This document shows, one piece after another, positions 1 through 9,999 of a DNA stretch of 38,369 bases. The stretch comes from Rubrivivax sp. GTDB taxonomy: Bacteria > Pseudomonadota > Gammaproteobacteria > Burkholderiales > Burkholderiaceae_C. The stretch covers positions 1 to 38,369 of the forward strand of contig JADLIA010000023.1 in the NCBI GenBank assembly GCA_020848515.1. The letters run 5' to 3'. The notes under the pieces are model-generated. The model was not told the DNA's origin. It saw only the letters and a list, made by a program, of their open reading frames with translations, and did no database searches. Made by a program: the position numbers and the translations under genes. Numbering within the stretch: position 1 is the first letter of the stretch; each line of letters begins with the position of its first letter.

Positions 1-1973
<1,973 letters not shown>

Positions 1974-1977
<4 letters not shown>

Positions 1978-2465
1978 GCGCTGCCGGCGTGCTGGTGCGG
2001 CGCGTCGACTACCGCGCCGCCGTGGACCGCAGCGCCCTGGTCGAGCTGCTCAACGCCTACGCGATCGACCCCATGGGCGGCGCTGAGCCGCTGGCCGACG
2101 AGGTGCGCCAGCGCCTGTGCGACGACCTGGCGGCGCACCCGCTGGCGGCCAGCTTCATCGCCTGGCGCGGCGACGAGCCGCTGGGCCTGGCCAACACCTT
2201 CCTGGGCTATTCGACCTTCAAGGCCCGCCCGCTGCTGAACGTGCACGACATCGCGGTGCGCGCCGACTGGCGCGGGCGCGGCGTCGGTCAGGCGCTGCTG
2301 GCGGCGTGCGAACAGCATGCGCGCCAGAAGCGCTGCTGCAAGCTCACGCTGGAGGTGCTGAGCGGCAACGCACGCGCCCTGCGCAGCTACCAGCGCTTCG
2401 GTTTTGCGCCCTACGTGCTGGATCCGCGCGAAGGTCAGGCGCTGCTGATGCAGAAATGGCTGTGA
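1974..2465 (+). CDS. GNAT-family N-acetyltransferase
   Basis: Predicted 163-residue acetyl-CoA-dependent acyltransferase of unknown substrate. The acetyl-CoA loop is seen in [15 protein letters not shown] (motif A, R/Q-x-x-G-x-G/A), followed by [19 protein letters not shown], the usual GNAT motif B with the Asn and Tyr. I chose the TTG at 1974, which overlaps the gcvP stop (TTGA) and has GAGGAT about six bases upstream; GTG at 1989 is an alternative that would shorten the protein by five residues. The overlap suggests translational coupling to gcvP, but nothing ties the enzyme to glycine catabolism. Length is normal for a single GNAT domain. Confidence 0.85.
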
Positions 2466-2514
2466 GCCATGCCGGGCGCGGCCGCGCCTGACAGCGCCGG
2501 CCACGCGCGGGCAG

Positions 2515-3654
2515 TCACCAGGCGGCCTGGAAGATGCCGATCACGTCGTGCAGCGTGGGCTGCACCGGGTTGGTCAGGCCGCAGACGTCCTTCATGGCGT
2601 TGCCAGCCAGAGTCTCGAAGTCCTCCGGCTTGACGCCCAGCGCGCGCAGGTTGGGCGGGATGCCCACGCGCTGCGCCAGCTTCTGGATCGCGGCGATCGG
2701 ATCGAGTCCGGCCAGTTCGGCGTTGTGCGCGCCGAGCGTGCGGCCGATGTCGTCCAGGCGCGCCGCCGCCGCCCGCAGGTTGAAGCGCTCGACATGCGGC
2801 AGCAGCAGGGCGTTGCACACGCCGTGCGGCAGGTCGTAGAAGCCGCCCAGCTGGTGCGCCATGGCATGCACGTAGCCCAGCGAGGCGTTGTTGAACGCCA
2901 TGCCGGCCAGAAACTGCGCGTACGCCATCTGCTCGCGCGCCGTGGCGTCCTGGGGCTGCTGCACCGCGGTGGGCAAGTGGCGCGCGATCAGCGCCACCGC
3001 TTGCAGCGCGCAGGCGTCGGTGATCGGGTTGGCGGCGGTCGACACATAGGCCTCGACCGCGTGCGTCAGCGCGTCCATGCCGGTGGCGGCGGTCAGGCTG
3101 GCGGGCATGCCGGTCATCAGCTGCGGGTCGTTGACCGACAGGATCGGCGTCACATGCTTGTCGACGATGGCCATCTTCACGTGCCGCGTCTCGTCGGTGA
3201 TGATGGTGAAGCGTGTCATCTCCGACGCCGTGCCGGCCGTGGTGTTGACGGCGATCAGCGGCAACTGCGGCCGGGCCGACCGGTCCAGGCCTTCGTAGTC
3301 CTCGATGCGCCCGCCGTTGGTGGCCAGCAGCGCAATGCCCTTGGCGCAGTCGTGCGGCGAACCGCCGCCGAGCGACACCACGCAGTCGGCGTCCAGCTGG
3401 CGCAGCGCGGCCAGGCCGGCGTTGACGTCGGCCACGCGCGGGTTGGGCCTGACCTGGTCGAACACGGCGCTGGCGATGCCCTGCGCCTGCAGCAGGCCGG
3501 CCAGCTGGCTGGCCAGCCCCAGCTTGACCAGCGGCTCGTCGGTGACGATCAGGGCCTTGCGAAAGCCGAGGCCGCCCATCTGCTTGACCGCCTCGGCCAG
3601 GGCGCCTGCGCCCAGCAGGTTGCTGGATGGCATGAAGAACTGTGCAACGCTCAT
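2515..3654 (-). CDS. Iron-containing alcohol dehydrogenase
   Basis: Group III NAD(P)-dependent alcohol dehydrogenase, 379 residues, the usual family length. The N-terminal half has the nucleotide-binding segment [13 protein letters not shown] (residues 95–106). Metal ligands fit Asp194 and His198 in [14 protein letters not shown], His263 in [12 protein letters not shown] and His277 in DLPHGVCN, the FucO/YiaY pattern, so Fe(II) is expected. The start at 3654 is preceded on the minus strand by AGGAG at good spacing; an in-frame extension further upstream has no comparable ribosome site. Substrate is not determinable from sequence; primary alcohols or lactaldehyde-type aldehydes are likely. It stands alone, convergent with the GNAT gene, and its leader carries a hairpin at 3682–3704. 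Confidence 0.93.
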   Translation of the reverse strand: MSVAQFFMPSSNLLGAGALAEAVKQMGGLGFRKALIVTDEPLVKLGLASQLAGLLQAQGIASAVFDQVRPNPRVADVNAGLAALRQLDADCVVSLGGGSPHDCAKGIALLATNGGRIEDYEGLDRSARPQLPLIAVNTTAGTASEMTRFTIITDETRHVKMAIVDKHVTPILSVNDPQLMTGMPASLTAATGMDALTHAVEAYVSTAANPITDACALQAVALIARHLPTAVQQPQDATAREQMAYAQFLAGMAFNNASLGYVHAMAHQLGGFYDLPHGVCNALLLPHVERFNLRAAAARLDDIGRTLGAHNAELAGLDPIAAIQKLAQRVGIPPNLRALGVKPEDFETLAGNAMKDVCGLTNPVQPTLHDVIGIFQAAW

Positions 3655-3681
3655 GTCAACTCCTGACGTGTGGAACCCCAT

Positions 3682-3704
3682 CCCCACCGCGTCCGTCGGT
3701 GGGG
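3682..3704 (-). promoter_or_regulatory. Stem-loop in the leader of the alcohol dehydrogenase gene
   Basis: A perfect 8-bp inverted repeat (CCCCACCG / CGGTGGGG) with a 7-nt loop lies 27 bases upstream of the alcohol dehydrogenase start codon. If transcribed it would form a stable hairpin just before the ribosome site. Whether it is an operator, an mRNA structure or chance in GC-rich DNA is open. Confidence 0.4.
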
Positions 3705-3950
3705 GCACGCTGAACCCGGAATCGGCGATCGGGCGCACCCACCGAACGGGTCAATGCGATCACAGCCGCAAGCACCTGCCTGCATGACTCCCGCCCTGCA
3801 GATGACCAGCGGTCAATGCCGTTTCCAGCTTCAAGCATTGTTGCCCGCAGCGTGCGGCGCCGCCTTGAGCCCGGTCAAGCGACAGGTAAGCCGGATGCCC
3901 GCATCCACCCCACACCGCGGGCGCTGCGCGGCGGGTTCATGGCTTCGGAT

Positions 3951-3965
3951 TCCTGAAGTTCAGGA
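3951..3965. promoter_or_regulatory. Palindrome upstream of the HIT operon
   Basis: TCCTGAAGTTCAGGA is a perfect inverted repeat with 7-base arms and a 1-base centre. It is flanked by GGAT on the left and CATCC on the right, which extends the symmetry with one bulged base. It lies 60 bp upstream of the HIT start codon, a plausible place for a repressor or activator site. No regulator gene is adjacent. Confidence 0.4.
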
Positions 3966-4025
3966 CATCCAAAGGCCGAATCAATAATCGTGGGGTGTCC
4001 AACTGCCGACCCTGAAAGCACCGTC

Positions 4026-4484
4026 ATGCCCGAATTCGTCGACACTTCCGCGCCCGGTGAATGCATTTTCTGCAAACTGGTGGCCGGTCAGATTCCGTCC
4101 CAGCGCGTGCACGAGGATGCGCTGACCCTGGCCTTCATGGACCTGGGCCAGGTCAACCCCGGGCATGTGCTGGTGGCCACGCGGCGCCACGCCGCCACGC
4201 TGCTGGACATCACGGCCGAGGAGGCCGCCGCCGTCATGCGGACCGCGCGGCGCGTGGCGCGCGCGGCGCAGGCGGCCTTTGCGCCGGACGGCATCACGCT
4301 GCTGCAGGCCAGCGGCGCGGTGGCGGGGCAGACGGTGGGGCATTTCCACCTGCACGTGCTGCCGCGCCATACAGGCGATGGCGTCGATCTGGCCTGGCCG
4401 CGCAAGGAACCCGGCCCGGCCGCGCTGGCCGATTACGCCGAACGGCTGCGCGCCGCGCTGGCCCGCGAGGAGGCACATCCGTGA
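4026..4484 (+). CDS. HIT-family (histidine triad) nucleotide-binding protein
   Basis: A 152-residue histidine-triad protein, probably a nucleoside phosphoramidase/nucleotidyl hydrolase of the HINT/Fhit superfamily. The triad is HFHLHVL (His106, His108, His110), followed by PR. The N-terminal CIFCKLV (Cys13, Cys16) is the usual HINT pair. The start at 4026 places the CIFC block at the usual distance from the N-terminus; no strong ribosome site is visible. Its last codons overlap the P1 peptidase start (GTGA), so it is the first gene of a three-gene overlapping operon. Physiological substrate unknown. Confidence 0.93.
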   Translation: MPEFVDTSAPGECIFCKLVAGQIPSQRVHEDALTLAFMDLGQVNPGHVLVATRRHAATLLDITAEEAAAVMRTARRVARAAQAAFAPDGITLLQASGAVAGQTVGHFHLHVLPRHTGDGVDLAWPRKEPGPAALADYAERLRAALAREEAHP

Positions 4485-5530
4485 CCGCCGTGCCCGCACT
4501 GCCCTACGCGGGCACGCTGACCGACGTGCAAGGCATCGAGGTCGGCCACTTCACCGACCCGCGCCGCCCCACCGGCTGCAGCGTGGTGCTGGCGCGCGCC
4601 GGCGCCGTGGGCGGAGTGGACGTGCGCGGCGCCGCGCCGGGCACGCGCGAAACCGACCTGCTCGACCCCGCCAACCTGGTCGGCGTGGTACATGCCGTGC
4701 TGCTCGCCGGCGGCAGCGCCTGGGGGCTGGACGCCGCCGGCGGCGTGATGCGCTGGCTGGAGGAGCAGGGCATCGGCCTGCCGGTGGGCGGCGCGCCGGG
4801 GCAGATCGTGCCCATCGTGCCGGCGGCGGTGCTGTTCGACCTGCACGTGGGCGACGCGCGCATCCGCCCCGACGCCGCCGCCGGTCATGCGGCCTGCCAG
4901 GCCGCCGGCAGCGCGCCCCCGGCGCAGGGCAACGTGGGCGCGGGCGCCGGCGCCACCGTGGGAAAGCTGTTCGGCGCCGCGCACGCCATGAAGGGCGGCA
5001 TCGGCAGCGCCGCCGTCAGCGTGGACGGCGTGACCGTGGGCGCGCTGATCGCCGTCAACGCGCTGGGCGACGTGGTCGATCCGGCCAGCGGCCGGCCCAT
5101 CGCCGGCGCCCGCAGTGCCGACGGGCGCCTGCACGGCAGCGTGGCGCGGGCGCTGGCCGGCGAACGGCCGCTGTCCCTGCTGTCGGGCACGCAGACCACC
5201 ATCGGCGTGATCGCCACCGACGCGCCGCTCACCAAGGCGCAGTGCCAGCGCCTGGCCGGCGCCGGCCACGACGGGCTGGCGCGTGCCATCCGCCCGGTGC
5301 ACACCATGAGCGACGGCGACACGCTGTTCGCCCTCGCCACCGGGCAGACGCGGGCGCTGGACTTCAACGTCCTGTGCAGCATGGCCGGCGAGGCGGTGGC
5401 ACGCGCCTGCGTGAACGCCGTGCAGGCCGCGCGGAGCCTGAGCGTGGCCGGCGTGCAACTCCCGGCTGCTATCGATATCGAAGCTGCCGGCGCAAGCCTG
5501 GAAAGGGCTGGGGGCCAAGTTCAGCCATGA
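4481..5530 (+). CDS. P1-family (DmpA/NylC-type) self-processing aminopeptidase or amidase
   Basis: A 349-residue member of the N-terminal-nucleophile hydrolase family P1, whose members cleave themselves into two chains and hydrolyse aminopeptide or amide substrates. The N-terminal LTDVQGIEVGHFTDPRRPTG and the glycine-rich GNVGAGAGATVGK are characteristic. By comparison with NylC, the nucleophile is probably Thr239 in GTQTTIGVIATDAPL, so self-cleavage would fall after Gln238; DmpA uses Ser at this place. GTG at 4481 overlaps the HIT stop and has GAGGAGG six bases upstream. The last ~20 residues are encoded by a dispersed palindromic repeat (5468–5523), and the stop overlaps the next start (ATGA). 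Substrate unknown. Confidence 0.88.
   Translation: MTAVPALPYAGTLTDVQGIEVGHFTDPRRPTGCSVVLARAGAVGGVDVRGAAPGTRETDLLDPANLVGVVHAVLLAGGSAWGLDAAGGVMRWLEEQGIGLPVGGAPGQIVPIVPAAVLFDLHVGDARIRPDAAAGHAACQAAGSAPPAQGNVGAGAGATVGKLFGAAHAMKGGIGSAAVSVDGVTVGALIAVNALGDVVDPASGRPIAGARSADGRLHGSVARALAGERPLSLLSGTQTTIGVIATDAPLTKAQCQRLAGAGHDGLARAIRPVHTMSDGDTLFALATGQTRALDFNVLCSMAGEAVARACVNAVQAARSLSVAGVQLPAAIDIEAAGASLERAGGQVQP
5468..5523 (+). repeat. Bipartite palindromic element, copy 2 (C-terminus of P1 peptidase)
   Basis: GCTA-N9-AAGCTGCCGGCGC-N11-GGGC, then a GGGGGCCAAGTTCA end close to the family end GGAGGCCGATTTCA. It encodes residues 330–348 of the peptidase, beginning A-I-D-I-E-A-A-G-A, and stops four bases before the next start codon. 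Confidence 0.85.
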
Positions 5531-6903
5531 TCCGCCCGCTGCGCCAGACCCTCGTGCTGTGGCTGCTGTCGCTGCGCGACCTGCTGGTGTCGGCCGGGCC
5601 GGTGCTGCTGCTGGCGCTGGGCGTGCTGGTGGCGGCCTACGCCTGGCTCGACCCGCAGCCGCCACGCCAGGTGACCCTGGCCACCGGGCCGGCCGGCAGC
5701 GCCTACGCCGAGTTCGGCACGCGCTATGCGCAGGCGCTGGCGCGCCAGGGCATCCGCGTGCGCCTGCTGGCCACCGAAGGTGCGCAGGCCAACCTGCAGG
5801 CGCTGCGCGATGGCGTGGCCGACCTCGCCTTCGTGCGTGGCGGCAGCGCCGACCCGCAAGCCGACAGCGAAGCCGGCATCGCCTCGCTGGGCGCCCTGTT
5901 CTATGAACCGGTGTGGGTGTTCCATCGGACTGATGCGACCGCCGGTCGTGCGCCAGCAGCTACTCCTTCTGTAGCAAAAGAGGCGCCCGGCATGACCCGG
6001 CTGACGCAGCTGCGCGGCCTGCGCGTGAACATCGACCAGCCCGGCAGCGGCGTGCCCGAACTGGTGCAGCGCCTGCTGGCGGCCAACGCCATAGGCGGCG
6101 ACGACATCGTGGCCAGCCAGCTGCCGCCCGAGGCCGCCACCGAAGCCCTGCTGGGTGGCTCCCTGGACGCGCTGGTGCTGGTCAGCGCGCCCGAGTCGCC
6201 GGTGGTCGGCCGCCTGCTGCGCGCGCCCCGCATCGCGCTGATGGACGTGGCCCGGGCCGACGCCTATGCGCGCCGCTTCGCGTTCGTGCAGTCGGTCACG
6301 CTGCCGCGCGGCGTGGCCGATCTGGCGGCCGACCTGCCGCCCCACGATGTGGCGCTGCTGGCCACCACCACCTCGCTGCTGACGCGCGAGCAGACCCACC
6401 CGGCGCTGCGCCAGTTGTTCGCGCAGGCGGCGCAGGGCCTGCATGGCGACACCGGCTGGTTCAACCGTGCGCGCGACTTTCCCAACACGCGCACCAGCGA
6501 GCTGCCCGTCAGCGCCGAGGGCGACCGCGCCATCAACGGCACGCCGCCGTTCTGGCAGCGCTACCTGCCGTTCTGGGCCAGCAACCTGCTGGAGCGCATG
6601 TGGCTGGTGATCGGCGGCCTGATCGTGCTGCTGCTGCCCTTGTCGCGCGTGGTGCCGCCGCTCTACACCTACCGGGTGCGCCAGCGCGTGTTCCGCTGGT
6701 ATGCGCGGCTGCGCCGCATCGAGGCGCGGCTCGCCGAAGCGCCGGCCGAGCGCGAACTGCTGCTGAACGAGCTGGACGAACTTGACCGCCTGGCCAACCA
6801 GACCACGGTGCCACTGGCCCACACCGACGAGCTGTACGCGCTGCGCGGCCACATCGAGGCGGTGCGCCGACGGGCGCTGGCGAGACCGTACAACGATGCA
6901 TGA
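5527..6903 (+). CDS. TAXI-family TRAP-type solute-binding protein, membrane-anchored
   Basis: A 458-residue protein with a binding-protein domain of the TAXI type. An N-terminal membrane segment (about residues 18–40, VSAGPVLLLALGVLVAAYAW) is followed by VTLATGPAGSAYAEFG, the TAXI opening, then by a periplasmic domain. A second hydrophobic segment near residues 355–380 (ERMWLVIGGLIVLLLPLSRV) and a charged cytoplasmic tail end the protein. Unlike free periplasmic binding proteins it is therefore tethered at both ends. No TRAP membrane subunit gene is adjacent, so it may sense or deliver a ligand to a partner encoded elsewhere. A repeat copy (5920–5975) is translated at residues 132–150. The stop codon lies inside another repeat copy. 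Ligand unknown. Confidence 0.85.
   Translation: MIRPLRQTLVLWLLSLRDLLVSAGPVLLLALGVLVAAYAWLDPQPPRQVTLATGPAGSAYAEFGTRYAQALARQGIRVRLLATEGAQANLQALRDGVADLAFVRGGSADPQADSEAGIASLGALFYEPVWVFHRTDATAGRAPAATPSVAKEAPGMTRLTQLRGLRVNIDQPGSGVPELVQRLLAANAIGGDDIVASQLPPEAATEALLGGSLDALVLVSAPESPVVGRLLRAPRIALMDVARADAYARRFAFVQSVTLPRGVADLAADLPPHDVALLATTTSLLTREQTHPALRQLFAQAAQGLHGDTGWFNRARDFPNTRTSELPVSAEGDRAINGTPPFWQRYLPFWASNLLERMWLVIGGLIVLLLPLSRVVPPLYTYRVRQRVFRWYARLRRIEARLAEAPAERELLLNELDELDRLANQTTVPLAHTDELYALRGHIEAVRRRALARPYNDA
5920..5975 (-). repeat. Bipartite palindromic element, copy 3 (inside TAXI gene)
   Basis: On the minus strand the element reads GCTA-N9-TAGCTGCTGGCGC-N11-TCGC. On the plus strand it is translated in frame as A-P-A-A-T-P-S-V-A. 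It falls in a loop-like segment between two conserved blocks of the binding-protein domain. The distal palindrome arm has drifted. Confidence 0.82.
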
Positions 6904-6956
6904 AATCGGCCTCCAGCGCTTATCCATCAAGCGCCAGAAGCTACCATTTCAATAGC
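6901..6956 (-). repeat. Bipartite palindromic element, copy 4 (between convergent genes)
   Basis: On the minus strand: GCTA-N9-TAGCTTCTGGCGC-N11-GCGC, then TGGAGGCCGATTTCA, with a TT/AA extension of the second stem. This is the most complete copy. Its distal end is the TGA stop of the TAXI gene (6901–6903), and its N9 segment contains the stop of asparaginase (6949–6951). Confidence 0.9.
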
Positions 6957-7956
6957 AATCGAAGATCTGCTGAACGGCCAGCGGGTCCTGCGTGTGCGTG
7001 AGCGCCAGCGCCGTCAGCAGGCGCGCGCGCGGCGCGTTCTGGTCGTCGGTGACGACCCAGCCGTGGGCATCGTCGTCGGCGTTGGCGTTGCGCACCAGAA
7101 CCCCCGCCGCGGCGCGCGAGGCGCGCACCAGCAGCACGCCGCGCGCGCGCAGGCTGGCCAGCGGCGCCTTCAGATACTCCGGCACGGTGCCGCCGCCGAA
7201 GCCCGCGTGCACGATGGCGCGCGCGCCCAGCGCCAGCCAGGCATCGTAGATTTCGGCCCGCATGTTGCCGTGGCTGGCCACCACGCCGACCAGCGGCAGC
7301 GCATCGAGCGCGCCGATGTCGAACGCGCTGCCCGTGGTGTGCGGGCGCGTCAGCGCGCGGTACCAGCGCGGCGCGCCCTGCGCCACCAGGCCCAGCGGAC
7401 CGTGCGGCGAGGCAAAGGCGTCCAGCCGCGCCGCATGCACCTTGCTGACGTCGCGCGCGCTGTGGATTTCTTCATTCATCACCACCAGCACGCCGCGCCC
7501 GGCGGAAGACGGGTGCGCCGCCACGGCCACCGCGTGCAGCAGGTTGGCCGGCCCGTCCGCCGCCAGCGCGGTGGCCGGCCGCATGGCCCCGGTCAGCACG
7601 ATGGGCTTGGCGCTCCTGACGGTCAGATGCAGGAAATAGGCCGACTCTTCCAGCGTGTCGGTGCCGTGGGTGATGACCACGCCATCGACGTCGTCGCGCG
7701 CGCACAGCTCGGCGACGCGGCGCGCCAGACGCAGCAGCAGTGCGTCGGTGAAGTCGGCCGAATCGATCTGCAACAGCTGCTCGGCACGCAGATCGGCCAG
7801 CCGCGCCAGTGCCGGCACGCCGGCCACCAGCGCCTCGGCGCCGACCACGGCCGAACGGTAGGCGGCCGACAACCCGGCTTCCGCTGCCGTGCCGGCGCCG
7901 GCAATGGTGCCGCCGGTGCCCAGCAGGACAAGGCGCGGGCGCCGGGGGGCGGTCAT
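6949..7956 (-). CDS. L-asparaginase
   Basis: A 335-residue asparaginase of the bacterial type I/II fold, hydrolysing asparagine to aspartate and ammonia. The first catalytic threonine lies in LLGTGGTIAG (Thr14/Thr17). The second triad element lies in ITHGTDTLEESAYF (Thr99, Asp100). The block IVLTGAMRP and the C-terminal substrate-site segment VVASHGNM also fit. There is no signal peptide, so a cytoplasmic enzyme is expected; glutaminase side activity cannot be judged. The stop codon sits inside a repeat element, so the last residues (FDCY) derive from it. It is the last gene of the minus-strand block downstream of rhlE, 39 bp away, and could be co-transcribed with it. Confidence 0.93.
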   Translation of the reverse strand: MTAPRRPRLVLLGTGGTIAGAGTAAEAGLSAAYRSAVVGAEALVAGVPALARLADLRAEQLLQIDSADFTDALLLRLARRVAELCARDDVDGVVITHGTDTLEESAYFLHLTVRSAKPIVLTGAMRPATALAADGPANLLHAVAVAAHPSSAGRGVLVVMNEEIHSARDVSKVHAARLDAFASPHGPLGLVAQGAPRWYRALTRPHTTGSAFDIGALDALPLVGVVASHGNMRAEIYDAWLALGARAIVHAGFGGGTVPEYLKAPLASLRARGVLLVRASRAAAGVLVRNANADDDAHGWVVTDDQNAPRARLLTALALTHTQDPLAVQQIFDCY

Positions 7957-7995
7957 GGCAGGCAGGGCCGCGGCCGTCGGTCTGGCATCCGTTGC

Positions 7996-9765
7996 TCAGC
8001 GGCCGAAGCCGCCCTTGCGCGATTTGTTGCGGCCACCGCCGCCCTTGCCGCGCCCCATCAGGTCGATGCTGGTGCGCATCGGGTCGGGCTGGCCGACGGC
8101 GCCGTGGCTGGGGCCGCGCGGCGCGCTGCGGCGGCCGTGCAGGTTGGTCTGCAGCGGGTCGATGTGGCGCGGCAGGTGTTCGAGGTCGCGGTCATCCTCG
8201 TCGTCGAACCCGAACTCGCGCGTGGCTCGCGCCTGCGGTGCGCGCGGCGCCTGGGCGCCCGCAGGGCTGCCGGGGCGCTGGCCCTGCACGCCCCCAGCGC
8301 CGCCCCGACCGCGCCGCCGGCGGCTGCGGCCCGTGCGTTCGCCCGTCGCCGCAGCACCCTGCGGGGCGCGCCCCTGGGCGGCGTCGGAATCGCCCTGCGC
8401 CGCATCGTCGGCCCGCAACGGGCCATCCGACGCCGCGCGTGCCGGCGCCGGCCGGCCGGGCGCCGCCGCCCGCCCACGCTGGCCCTGGGCGGCCTTGTTG
8501 TCGCGGATGCGCTGCATCATCTCCTGACGCGCGGCGCGCGCCGCGGCCTGCATCACCTCACGGCTGGGCGGCTTGCCCAGACCGCCCCACAGGGTCTGGC
8601 GACCCATGGCGATCGGCTCGGCCCTTTCGCCCTCCTCGGGGCCAAAACCGTCGAGGATGCGCACCGGGATCTGCTGGCGCGTGAAACGCTCGATCTCGTG
8701 CATGAACCCTTCCTCGTCCATGCACACCAGGCTGACCGCCTCGCCACTGGCGCCGGCGCGGCCGGTGCGGCCGATGCGGTGCACGTAGTCTTCGGGCACG
8801 TTGGGGATGTCGTAGTTCACCACATGCGGCAGCTCGTCGATGTCGATGCCGCGCGCGGCGATGTCGGTGGCCACCAGGGCACGCAGCTCACCGCTCTTGA
8901 AGTCGGCCAGCGCCTGGGTGCGCGCGCTCTGGCTCTTGTTGCCGTGCAGCGCCATGGCCTTGATGCCGCGCTCGTTCAGGTAGTCGGCCACCTTGTTGGC
9001 GCCGAATTTGGTGCGCGTGAACACCAGCACCTGGCTCCACTGGCCCTCGCCGATCAGGTGCGCCAGCACGTCCTTCTTGCGGTTGCGGCCCACCGGGTAG
9101 ATGGCCTGGCGGATGCGCTCCACCGTGGTGTTGGGCGGCGTCACCTGGATGCTGCGCGGGTTGCGCAGCAGGCCGGCGGCCAGCTCGCGGATATCGTCGC
9201 TGAAGGTGGCGGAAAACAGCAGGCTCTGCTTGTCGGCCGGCAGCAGCGCCAGCACCTTCTTGACGTCGTGGATGAAGCCCATGTCGAGCATGCGGTCGGC
9301 TTCGTCCAGCACCAGGATTTCGACGCCCGACAGGTCGATGTGGTCCTGGCCCTCCAGGTCCAGCAGGCGGCCGGGGGTGGCCACCAGGATGTCGACACCG
9401 GCGCGGATGCGTTCGATCTGCGGGTTCATGCCGACGCCGCCGAAGATCACGGTCGACTTCAGGCTCAGGTGCTGGCCGTAGGTGCGCACGGATTCTTCGA
9501 CCTGCGCCGCCAGCTCGCGCGTGGGCGTGAGCACCAGCGCGCGGATGGCGCCGGGGCGACGCGCCGGCCGGCCGTTCAGCAGGTGCAGCATCGGCAGCGT
9601 GAAGCCGGCCGTCTTACCGGTGCCGGTCTGGGCGCCGGCCAGCAGGTCGTGCCCCTGCAGCACCACGGGAATGGCTTGGGCCTGGATGGGGGTGGGCTCG
9701 GTGTAGCCCTGTTCTTGGACCGCGCGCAGGATGGCGGGCGCCAGGTTCAGTGATTCAAAGCTCAT
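7996..9765 (-). CDS. rhlE: DEAD-box RNA helicase, RhlE type
   Basis: ATP-dependent RNA helicase of 589 residues. It shows the Q motif PTPIQAQ, Walker A AQTGTGKT, motif Ia PTRELAAQ, the DEAD box [13 protein letters not shown], motif III SATF, and motif [12 protein letters not shown] in the second RecA domain. The long C-terminal extension (after about residue 390) is rich in Arg, Gly, Pro and Gln and ends in [15 protein letters not shown], a basic RNA-binding tail typical of RhlE proteins of this group. RhlE acts in ribosome maturation and RNA decay, often in the cold. The start [10 protein letters not shown] follows family practice. The leader seems long, with a -10-like GATAAT near 9943–9948 and a large hairpin at 9802–9838. 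Confidence 0.95.
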   Translation of the reverse strand: MSFESLNLAPAILRAVQEQGYTEPTPIQAQAIPVVLQGHDLLAGAQTGTGKTAGFTLPMLHLLNGRPARRPGAIRALVLTPTRELAAQVEESVRTYGQHLSLKSTVIFGGVGMNPQIERIRAGVDILVATPGRLLDLEGQDHIDLSGVEILVLDEADRMLDMGFIHDVKKVLALLPADKQSLLFSATFSDDIRELAAGLLRNPRSIQVTPPNTTVERIRQAIYPVGRNRKKDVLAHLIGEGQWSQVLVFTRTKFGANKVADYLNERGIKAMALHGNKSQSARTQALADFKSGELRALVATDIAARGIDIDELPHVVNYDIPNVPEDYVHRIGRTGRAGASGEAVSLVCMDEEGFMHEIERFTRQQIPVRILDGFGPEEGERAEPIAMGRQTLWGGLGKPPSREVMQAAARAARQEMMQRIRDNKAAQGQRGRAAAPGRPAPARAASDGPLRADDAAQGDSDAAQGRAPQGAAATGERTGRSRRRRGRGGAGGVQGQRPGSPAGAQAPRAPQARATREFGFDDEDDRDLEHLPRHIDPLQTNLHGRRSAPRGPSHGAVGQPDPMRTSIDLMGRGKGGGGRNKSRKGGFGR

Positions 9766-9801
9766 CAGATTGGTTGCGCCGGTCTCTGGTCGGCGCTGGT
9801 G

Positions 9802-9838
9802 CTGACTGCCCGCTCCGGCTGACAAGCCGGCCAGTCAG
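9802..9838 (-). promoter_or_regulatory. Two-tier stem-loop in the rhlE leader
   Basis: Outer arms CTGACTG / CAGTCAG (7 bp) enclose inner arms CCGGCT / AGCCGG (6 bp) with a 4-nt loop. One side carries a 6-nt internal bulge. It lies 36–73 nt upstream of the rhlE start codon and would be part of the mRNA leader if transcription begins near 9937. Structured leaders are common in autoregulated RNA helicase and cold-shock genes; the role here is inferred. Confidence 0.45.
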
Positions 9839-9942
9839 GGGCGGCAGCGGGTTCTTCTTGAAGTGGGCCGCCCGGCATCGTGGCGGAAGACCCCAGCGGA
9901 AGAGCTGACCATGCGGCGAACTGGTGATCCGCAGGCCCGCGC

Positions 9943-9948
9943 ATTATC
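9943..9948 (-). promoter_or_regulatory. Possible -10 box for rhlE
   Basis: GATAAT on the minus strand, one mismatch from TATAAT, in otherwise very GC-rich DNA between aspS and rhlE. No good -35 is visible. It would give a leader of about 170 nt. Confidence 0.35.
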
Positions 9949-9999
9949 GCATGCCGCGGTCGCCGGGGCGCTGTGGCCCGCCGGCGACGCCGGCGCGCG

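Larger units (their letters stand above)
3655..4025. other. Intergenic region between divergent genes
   Basis: This 371-bp gap separates the alcohol dehydrogenase (-) from the HIT–peptidase–TAXI operon (+). I see no convincing gene in it. It holds the hairpin at 3682–3704, a 15-bp palindrome at 3951–3965, and presumably the promoters for both directions, although no clear -35/-10 pair stands out. Confidence 0.6.

Noticed and set aside
6994-9753. A 919-codon open frame on the plus strand across asparaginase and rhlE
   Set aside because: It is the reverse-complement shadow of two well-supported minus-strand genes. Its translation is His/Arg/Gln/Ala-rich with no domain, as expected in GC-rich DNA.
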